Of a DNA stretch of 6,061 bases, positions 1 through 4,627 are shown piece after piece. Position 1 is the first letter of the stretch. Every line of letters begins with the position of its first letter. Source of the stretch: SIG455 sp045589495 (GTDB lineage: Bacteria; Bacillota; Clostridia; UMGS1810); assembly GCA_045589495.1 (NCBI GenBank), contig JAZNPF010000034.1, positions 1 through 6,061 of the forward strand. Direction: 5' to 3'. Below the pieces are notes generated by a model, which searched no databases, was not told the origin of the DNA, and saw nothing but the letters and a program-made list of their open reading frames with translations. A program made the translations under genes and the position numbers.

Positions 1-902
1 CGTGGCAGCAGTCTGAAAGTGATTCACTTGCCCGTGATAGAGAAAACAAGGAGTTTTTACCCGGAATACATCTTGGTGACAACATTTCATACACGAGTGA
101 TATTTCCTGCGTTGAGGGCAAGAAAATCATTGTTCTGGTAACACCGTCATCTGTTATACGTTCTACAGCCAAATCAATGAGCAAATATGTAAGCAACAAT
201 TCAATAATAGTAATCCTTTCAAAAGGACTTGAAGACGGGACATTGAAAACTTTGTCCGAAGTTGTTGAAGAAGAAATTCCGCAGTGCAGAGTTGTTGTTA
301 TGTCAGGACCTTCGCATGCTGAAGAAGTTGCACGTTTTATCCCTACGGCAAACGTTGCCGCATCAATACACAAAGACGCTATTTCAACTGTACAGAACAC
401 ATTTATGTGTGATACATTCAGAGTGTATTCGGGTGATGATGTGCTGGGGGTTCAACTGGGTGGAGCACTTAAAAATGTAATGGCGCTTTGTGCTGGTATA
501 ATAGATGGTGTCGGTTTTGGTGATAATACAAAAGCAGCACTTATGACTAGAGGAATTAAAGAAATTTCACGTCTTGGAATAAAAATGGGCGCCAAACCGG
601 AAACTTTCTACGGTCTGTCAGGTATAGGTGACCTGATTGTAACGTGTACCAGTATGCATTCAAGGAACAGACGTGCAGGTATATTGATAGGTCAGGGTAA
701 CAGCCTTAAAGACACACTTGATAAAGTTCATATGGTTGTTGAAGGTGTACATTGTGCCAGCGCAGCGTATGAACTTGGTAAAAAGTACGATGTCGAAATG
801 CCTATTATAAACGAGGCGTATGAAGTGCTCTATAACGGCAAATCACCTAAACTTGCAATATCTGATCTGATGGGGCGTGATAAAAAAGATGAAATCAAGT
901 AA
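1..902 (+). CDS. gpsA: Glycerol-3-phosphate dehydrogenase [NAD(P)+], 5'-truncated by window edge
   Basis: Cytosolic enzyme that reduces dihydroxyacetone phosphate to sn-glycerol-3-phosphate, the backbone for phospholipid synthesis. The frame is open from base 3 to the TAA at 900-902, giving 299 residues. The ATG at 177 is internal, because the upstream residues also match the family (FLPG at about residues 23-26). Visible motifs, numbered from the first in-window codon, are SKG near 73-75, GPSHAEEVA near 102-110, GGALKN near 153-158, GDNTKAAL near 173-180, GLSGIGDL near 204-211 and SRNR near 220-223. By family alignment from memory, Lys74, Lys157 and Arg221-Asn222 match the catalytic and phosphate-binding residues of human GPD1. 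The family is usually about 330-340 residues, so roughly 30-40, including the N-terminal GxGxxG Rossmann motif, lie off the left edge. No terminator hairpin follows the stop, so some read-through into pgi is possible. Identification is secure. Confidence 0.96.
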   Translation, partial: WQQSESDSLARDRENKEFLPGIHLGDNISYTSDISCVEGKKIIVLVTPSSVIRSTAKSMSKYVSNNSIIVILSKGLEDGTLKTLSEVVEEEIPQCRVVVMSGPSHAEEVARFIPTANVAASIHKDAISTVQNTFMCDTFRVYSGDDVLGVQLGGALKNVMALCAGIIDGVGFGDNTKAALMTRGIKEISRLGIKMGAKPETFYGLSGIGDLIVTCTSMHSRNRRAGILIGQGNSLKDTLDKVHMVVEGVHCASAAYELGKKYDVEMPIINEAYEVLYNGKSPKLAISDLMGRDKKDEIK

Positions 903-909
903 AAAACAC

Positions 910-938
910 TTGTAAAAATAGGAAAATGGTAGTATAAT
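910..938 (+). promoter_or_regulatory. Sigma-A type promoter for the pgi operon
   Basis: TTGTAA at 910-915 (4 of 6 matches to TTGACA) is separated by exactly 17 bases from a perfect TATAAT at 933-938. It lies just after the gpsA stop and about 54 bases before the pgi start, with transcription expected to begin near 945. The spacing and the perfect -10 box make this a convincing housekeeping promoter. It is predicted from sequence only. Confidence 0.75.
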
Positions 939-950
939 ATATATGTTTGA

Positions 951-968
951 TTATTAGCAATCTAATAA
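951..968 (+). promoter_or_regulatory. Perfect 7-bp inverted repeat in the pgi leader
   Basis: TTATTAG (951-957) and CTAATAA (962-968) form a perfect 7-bp inverted repeat around the 4-base loop CAAT. It sits immediately downstream of the predicted transcription start and upstream of the ribosome binding site. It could be an operator for a dimeric repressor or a small 5' hairpin that stabilises the mRNA. Its AT-richness makes the RNA hairpin weak, and chance occurrence is possible. Confidence 0.35.
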
Positions 969-991
969 CGATTGAAAGGAACAGGTGAAAT

Positions 992-2320
992 ATGGTATCT
1001 TTGGATTTATCAAAAATAAGTAATTACGTTTCTGAACGTGAAATTGCCAATATGAAGGAATTGACTTTGACCGCAGCAGATATCCTCGAAAGCGGAAAAG
1101 GCGCAGGAAATGATTTTTTGGGTTGGGTTGATCTTCCTGTGAATTATGACAAAGATGAATTTGACCGCATTAAAAAAGCAGCTGAAAAAATCAAAAAAGA
1201 TTCAGAAGTTCTTATTGTTATAGGTATAGGCGGTTCATATCTTGGCGCCAAGGCTGCTCTTGATATGCTTACAGATACTTTTTACAATCTTAAATGTAAA
1301 GATACACCGCAGATTTTCTTTGCCGGAAACTCCATCAGTTCAACATATCTTAATGATTTGATTGAACTTGTTGGTGACAGAGATTTCAGTGTTAACATAA
1401 TTTCCAAATCCGGAACCACCACAGAGCCTGCGATTGCTTTCAGAGTATTTCGTGATATGCTCATCAATAAATACGGTGTTGAAGGTGCTAAAAGCAGAAT
1501 TTACGCTACTACTGACAAAGCGCGCGGTGCACTTAAAAATTCTGCTGATAAAGAGGGATATGAAACTTTTGTTATTCCTGACGATGTTGGCGGACGTTTT
1601 TCAGTTTTAACAGCTGTGGGATTACTTCCGATAGCGGCAGCAGGTATTGATATCGACGAAATTATGCGTGGTGCACAGGAAGCAAGAGAGGCATATAAAG
1701 CAGATTTTGAAAATAACGATTGTTACAAATATGCAGCAGTAAGAAACATATTGAACCGTAAAGGTAAAGATATTGAAATGCTTATAAGTTATGAACCTGC
1801 TCTTCAGTATTTTGCAGAGTGGTGGAAACAACTTTACGGTGAGAGTGAGGGAAAAGATCAAAGAGGAATTTTCCCTGCATCAGCAAACTTTTCAACCGAC
1901 CTTCATTCTATGGGACAGTACATTCAGGATGGCAGAAGGATTTTATTTGAAACTGTTTTGAATGTTGAAACGCCTAAAAAAGATATCGAAATTTTAAGTG
2001 ATGCTGAAAATATTGACGGACTTAATTTCCTTGCTGGAAAAACAGTAAGTTATGTAAACGGCAAAGCGTTCCTTGGAACTGTACTCGCTCATAATGATGG
2101 CGGAGTTCCTAATTTGATTTTGAATATCCCTGCACTTGATGCATATCATTTTGGTAATCTTGTGTATTTCTTTGAAAAGGCTTGTGCAGTAAGCGGATAT
2201 ATGCTTGGAATTAACCCGTTTGACCAACCTGGCGTAGAAGCATATAAGAAGAATATGTTTGCGCTTTTGGGCAAACCCGGTTATGAAGAAGAAAAAGCAG
2301 AACTTGAAAAAAGATTATAA
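992..2320 (+). CDS. pgi: Glucose-6-phosphate isomerase
   Basis: Cytosolic glycolytic and gluconeogenic enzyme that interconverts glucose-6-phosphate and fructose-6-phosphate. The 442-residue protein is full length for the short Bacillota form (about 440-450). In order it shows the sugar-phosphate-binding GIGGSYLG at 78-85, SKSGTTTEPA at 138-147, the first PGI signature DDVGGRFSVLTAVG at 197-210, and the second signature around GINPFDQPGVEAYKK at 406-420. By alignment from memory with rabbit PGI, Glu284 (in GESEGK), His305 (in DLHSMGQ) and Lys419 are the catalytic residues, and all are present. The ATG at 992 is preceded by AAGGAA (976-981) and AGGTGA (983-988); the first has the more usual spacing of about 10 bases. 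It is first in the unit driven by the promoter at 910-938, and 24 bases separate it from the next gene. Confidence 0.98.
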   Translation: MVSLDLSKISNYVSEREIANMKELTLTAADILESGKGAGNDFLGWVDLPVNYDKDEFDRIKKAAEKIKKDSEVLIVIGIGGSYLGAKAALDMLTDTFYNLKCKDTPQIFFAGNSISSTYLNDLIELVGDRDFSVNIISKSGTTTEPAIAFRVFRDMLINKYGVEGAKSRIYATTDKARGALKNSADKEGYETFVIPDDVGGRFSVLTAVGLLPIAAAGIDIDEIMRGAQEAREAYKADFENNDCYKYAAVRNILNRKGKDIEMLISYEPALQYFAEWWKQLYGESEGKDQRGIFPASANFSTDLHSMGQYIQDGRRILFETVLNVETPKKDIEILSDAENIDGLNFLAGKTVSYVNGKAFLGTVLAHNDGGVPNLILNIPALDAYHFGNLVYFFEKACAVSGYMLGINPFDQPGVEAYKKNMFALLGKPGYEEEKAELEKRL

Positions 2321-2331
2321 TATACGTTTGC

Positions 2332-2336
2332 GGAGG
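2332..2336 (+). promoter_or_regulatory. Strong ribosome binding site for the nucleotidyltransferase gene
   Basis: GGAGG lies 8 bases before the ATG at 2345, within the 24-base gap after pgi. It is a near-ideal Shine-Dalgarno sequence and fixes the start of the downstream gene. No promoter or terminator is visible in this gap, which supports co-transcription with pgi. Confidence 0.8.
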
Positions 2337-2344
2337 TAATTATT

Positions 2345-3202
2345 ATGAAAGACACAACATTAGTTGTAATGGCGGCGGGTATGGGCAGCCGTTTTGGTGG
2401 ACTTAAACAGATGGAACCCATCGGACCTAATGGCGAAGCGTTGCTCGATTTCTCTGTTTATGATGCTAAAAAATCAGGCTTTAATAAAGTTGTATTTATT
2501 ATAAAAGAAAGCATTGAGGCTGATTTCAAAAGATTAGTTGGTAAAAAAATTGAAGAAAAGATTGACGTTGAATATGTTTTCCAGACAGTTGACAATCTTC
2601 CTGAGGGCAGAGTTAAACCCTGGGGTACAGCACATGCTATTTTATGCTGCAAAGATGTTATTGACGGTCCTTTTGCTGTTTTGAATGCTGACGACTATTA
2701 TGGCAGCAACGCTTTTGAGGAACTTAATAAGTTTATGCAGACTGCAGGTGAATTTGAATTTGCTATGGTTTGTTATGATCTTAAAAATACTGTTAGTGAT
2801 AATGGTTCTGTTGCACGTGGTGTATGTGTTATAGAAGACGGATATATGGTTGACATCAATGAACGTACTGATATTGAAAACTTTAAATGCACAGGCGATA
2901 ATGGTGAACAGATTACGCTTGACGAAGATTCAAAAGTTTCAATGAACCTCTGGTCATTCGGCCCAGAAATTTTCCCTGTATTAGAGGAAGAATACAAAAA
3001 ATTCCTTCAGGGTGACAACCTTTTGAAAGCAGAGTTTTTGATTCCTACCGTTGTTGGTGATTTAGTTAAATCGGGCAAAGCAACTGTAAAAGCAATTCCT
3101 AACAAAGACAAATGGTACGGTATTACATATAAAGAGGATAAAGAAACAGTACAAAAAGCAATGAAAAAACTTGTAGAGGACGGACTGTACGATGGAATTT
3201 AA
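2345..3202 (+). CDS. Sugar-phosphate nucleotidyltransferase (NTP_transferase fold)
   Basis: Predicted cytosolic enzyme joining a sugar-1-phosphate to a nucleotide from an NTP, releasing pyrophosphate. The 285-residue protein opens with a beta strand (TLVVMAAG) leading into the nucleotide-binding loop AAGMGSRFGGLKQ at 10-22, a variant of the GxGxR...PK signature in which Lys21 probably takes the conserved lysine role. WGTAHA at 93-98 resembles the base and ribose-binding segment of pyrophosphorylases. NADDYYG at 114-120 is the expected metal-binding aspartate motif. NLWSF at 201-205 and DKWYGITYKED at 255-265 are probable sugar-side segments. There is no C-terminal left-handed beta-helix, so unlike GlmU it lacks an acetyltransferase domain. 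It overlaps the downstream anomeric kinase by 11 bp, so the kinase's sugar-1-phosphate product is the likely substrate. Which NTP it uses cannot be read from the sequence. Family assignment is firm and specificity is inferred. Confidence 0.88.
   Translation: MKDTTLVVMAAGMGSRFGGLKQMEPIGPNGEALLDFSVYDAKKSGFNKVVFIIKESIEADFKRLVGKKIEEKIDVEYVFQTVDNLPEGRVKPWGTAHAILCCKDVIDGPFAVLNADDYYGSNAFEELNKFMQTAGEFEFAMVCYDLKNTVSDNGSVARGVCVIEDGYMVDINERTDIENFKCTGDNGEQITLDEDSKVSMNLWSFGPEIFPVLEEEYKKFLQGDNLLKAEFLIPTVVGDLVKSGKATVKAIPNKDKWYGITYKEDKETVQKAMKKLVEDGLYDGI
3176..3180 (+). promoter_or_regulatory. Ribosome binding site of the kinase gene, inside the preceding gene
   Basis: GAGGA lies 11 bases before the ATG at 3192, within the last codons of the nucleotidyltransferase gene. 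With the 11-bp overlap of the two reading frames, this suggests translational coupling and matched production of the two proteins. Confidence 0.55.
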
Positions 3203-4283
3203 TTTAAAAAATATTGCTGAATCATTTCAGATAGAAGGCGAATACGTAGAAGCCACTCCGTATGGTGAAGGACATATAAATTCCACTTTTTTACTTAAAA
3301 CCACTTCTAATGAAAAGTACATATTGCAGAAAATCAATAACACGGTATTTTCTTCGCCTGAAGAACTTATGAATAACGTTGTTATGGTAACAGAGTTTTT
3401 AAAGAAAAAAATTGATGCTGCAGGCGGAAATTCCAAAAGAGAAACTCTTACTGTTATTCCTGCAAAAGATGGTAAAAGTTATGTTAAAACCGATGAAGGT
3501 GATTACTACAGAGTGTATATCTTCATTGATGATGCTATAAGTTATCAGGTTGTGGAAGATCCGAAAGACTTTTATAATGCTGCAGCGGCATTTGGTAAAT
3601 TTCAGAGAATGCTTTCTGATTTTGAAGCAGATAAATTGTTTGAAACAATTAAAGATTTTCACAACACCAAAATAAGATATAATGATTTTGAAAAGGCTGT
3701 TGCTGATAATAAATCCGGAAAAGCAAAAGACGTTCAGGCTGAAATTGATTTTGCGATGGCAAGAAAATGCGATGCGGGTATAATTGTTGACGGTATAGCA
3801 GACGGAAAAATCCCGTTAAGAGTAACACATAACGATACGAAACTTAATAATGTATTGGTAGATGCTGAAAGTGGTAAAGGTATCTGCGTAATTGACCTTG
3901 ATACAGTTATGCCAGGTTCTTTGCTTTATGATTTTGGTGATTCTATCCGTTTTGGCACTAACCCTGCTGCTGAGGATGAAAAAGATCTCTCTAAAGTATA
4001 TTGTGACCTTAATCTTTTTGAACATTATGTTAAAGGTTTCTTAAGTGAAGTGGGCGACAGCATTACTAAAGAAGAAATTGAACTTCTTCCTATGTCTGCA
4101 AAACTTATGACACTTGAGTGTGGCATCAGATTTTTAGGTGACCACTTAAATGGTGACGTTTACTTTAAAATTCATAGAGAAAACCATAATTTAGACCGTG
4201 CACGTACACAGTTTAAAATGGTTGCTGATATGGAAGAGAAAATGGAGCAAATGAAAGAAATCGTTGCTAAATGCGCTCGATAA
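3192..4283 (+). CDS. nahK: N-acetylhexosamine 1-kinase-like anomeric sugar kinase (APH/choline kinase fold)
   Basis: Predicted cytosolic ATP-dependent kinase that phosphorylates the anomeric C1 hydroxyl of N-acetylhexosamines. The 363-residue protein is collinear from end to end with bifidobacterial NahK/LnpB (about 359 residues) as I recall its sequence. Shared stretches include PYGEGHIN at 23-30, YILQKIN at 43-49, RVTHNDTKLNN at 210-220, IDLDTVMPGS at 234-243, YDFGDSIRFG at 246-255 and GDVYF at 321-325. Asp215 in the HNDTKLNN loop is the expected catalytic base, and Asp235/Asp237 the expected metal ligands. It starts inside the end of the nucleotidyltransferase gene and is followed by a terminator, so it closes the operon. 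The context suggests its sugar-1-phosphate goes straight to the nucleotidyltransferase. The exact sugar (GlcNAc, GalNAc, ManNAc or other) is not determinable here; the symbol reflects similarity and not proven activity. Confidence 0.85.
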   Translation: MEFNLKNIAESFQIEGEYVEATPYGEGHINSTFLLKTTSNEKYILQKINNTVFSSPEELMNNVVMVTEFLKKKIDAAGGNSKRETLTVIPAKDGKSYVKTDEGDYYRVYIFIDDAISYQVVEDPKDFYNAAAAFGKFQRMLSDFEADKLFETIKDFHNTKIRYNDFEKAVADNKSGKAKDVQAEIDFAMARKCDAGIIVDGIADGKIPLRVTHNDTKLNNVLVDAESGKGICVIDLDTVMPGSLLYDFGDSIRFGTNPAAEDEKDLSKVYCDLNLFEHYVKGFLSEVGDSITKEEIELLPMSAKLMTLECGIRFLGDHLNGDVYFKIHRENHNLDRARTQFKMVADMEEKMEQMKEIVAKCAR

Positions 4284-4294
4284 TATCTAAGTTT

Positions 4295-4323
4295 AAACGG
4301 GAGATGTATAAATCTCCCGTTTT
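4295..4323 (+). terminator. Intrinsic terminator of the pgi operon
   Basis: The arms AAACGGGAGAT (4295-4305) and ATCTCCCGTTT (4312-4322) form a perfect 11-bp stem around a 6-base loop, followed by a short T-rich tail. It begins 11 bases after the kinase stop codon. This is a strong Rho-independent terminator for the rightward operon and isolates it from the downstream tRNA promoter. Confidence 0.9.
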
Positions 4324-4324
4324 C

Positions 4325-4344
4325 TTTAAAAAAATTTAAAAAAA
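4325..4344 (+). promoter_or_regulatory. Phased A-tracts, likely UP element of the tRNA promoter
   Basis: The decamer TTTAAAAAAA occurs twice in direct tandem (4325-4334 and 4335-4344). This places two A7 tracts exactly one helical turn apart, centred about 52 and 42 bases upstream of the predicted tRNA start. That is where the distal and proximal UP-element subsites contact the alpha subunit C-terminal domains of RNA polymerase. The function is inferred from position and composition. Confidence 0.5.
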
Positions 4345-4347
4345 GAC

Positions 4348-4376
4348 TTGAAATATTTAAAAAGATGTTGTATACT
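4348..4376 (+). promoter_or_regulatory. Sigma-A type promoter of the tRNA-Leu gene
   Basis: TTGAAA (4348-4353) and TATACT (4371-4376) are separated by an optimal 17-base spacer. The predicted start near 4383 gives a 5' leader of about 10 bases before the mature tRNA. With the operon terminator just upstream, the tRNA appears to be transcribed on its own. Confidence 0.8.
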
Positions 4377-4392
4377 GTTATAGTAAGTTTTC

Positions 4393-4479
4393 GCCGATGT
4401 GATGGAATTGGCAGACGTAGCGGACTCAAAATCCGCCGGTAGCGATACCGTGCCGGTTCGACTCCGGCCAGCGGCACCA
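4393..4479 (+). tRNA. tRNA-Leu (anticodon CAA)
   Basis: The 87-base class II tRNA reads UUG leucine codons. The anticodon stem GCGGA/TCCGC encloses the loop CTCAAAA, placing the anticodon CAA at 4427-4429. The long variable arm is CGGTA-GCGA-TACCG (4437-4450), typical of tRNA-Leu. The T arm is GCCGG-TTCGACT-CCGGC (4452-4468). The D region contains the usual AATTGGCAGAC. Discriminator A4476 is followed by an encoded CCA (4477-4479). The acceptor stem pairs GCCGATG with CAGCGGC, which leaves an A/G mismatch at pair 5:68 (4397 with 4471); the other six pairs are Watson-Crick. Otherwise the gene is canonical, with its own promoter and terminator. Confidence 0.96.
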
Positions 4480-4510
4480 AAAATCCTCGTTCGTAAGAGC
4501 GGGGATTTTT
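4479..4510 (+). terminator. Intrinsic terminator of the tRNA-Leu gene
   Basis: AAAAATCCTCG (4479-4489) pairs with CGGGGATTTTT (4500-4510), with one T/G wobble. The stem can extend two more pairs inward around the loop at 4492-4497. The T-run forms the 3' arm and tail. The first A of the stem is the last base of the tRNA CCA, so the hairpin abuts the mature 3' end. Confidence 0.85.
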
Positions 4511-4580
4511 ACTTATTTGTCAAAATGAATCGAAGACAATATAGGGGAACGACAAGTATTTATTTTGATAAAAAGTAAAC

Positions 4581-4618
4581 AACCGTCAGGAAATCTTGAT
4601 CGTTTCCTGACGGTTTTT
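4581..4618. terminator. Terminator hairpin between convergent units, probably bidirectional
   Basis: AACCGTCAGGAAA (4581-4593) and TTTCCTGACGGTT (4603-4615) form a perfect 13-bp stem with a 9-base loop. On the plus strand it is followed by TTT and further T-rich sequence. On the minus strand it is followed by GTTTACTTTTT, which also serves as a T-rich tail. It lies about 12 bases beyond the stop of the leftward transporter gene, so ending that transcript is its most likely main role, with back-up termination of rightward transcripts. Confidence 0.85.
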
Positions 4619-4627
4619 CTCTTATTT

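Noticed and set aside
262..480. 72-codon plus-strand frame inside gpsA
   Set aside because: It is an out-of-frame shadow of a well-supported gene, with no protein motif of its own.
903..991. Possible riboswitch or T-box leader upstream of pgi
   Set aside because: The leader from the predicted start to the ATG is under 50 bases, too short for known riboswitch classes. It contains only the small hairpin already listed.
1622..2227. Minus-strand frames of 77-79 codons inside pgi
   Set aside because: Antisense to the highly conserved pgi coding sequence, with no motif or convincing ribosome binding site.
4172..4480. 102-codon minus-strand reading frame beginning MVPLAGVEPARYR
   Set aside because: It is the reverse complement of the tRNA-Leu gene plus the terminator and the end of the kinase gene. 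The VPLAGVEPARYR start is a familiar artefact of translating tRNA-Leu in reverse.
4516..4572. Imperfect inverted repeat TTTGTCAAAAT / ATTTTGATAAA in the gap after the tRNA
   Set aside because: The arms are AT-rich, contain a wobble and are separated by 35 bases. This is easily a chance match in such sequence, and nothing nearby needs it.
4511..4580. Possible small gene or mobile-element remnant between the tRNA terminator and the convergent terminator
   Set aside because: No reading frame with a ribosome binding site, no terminal repeats, and no duplicated tRNA 3' end were seen in this 70-base gap.
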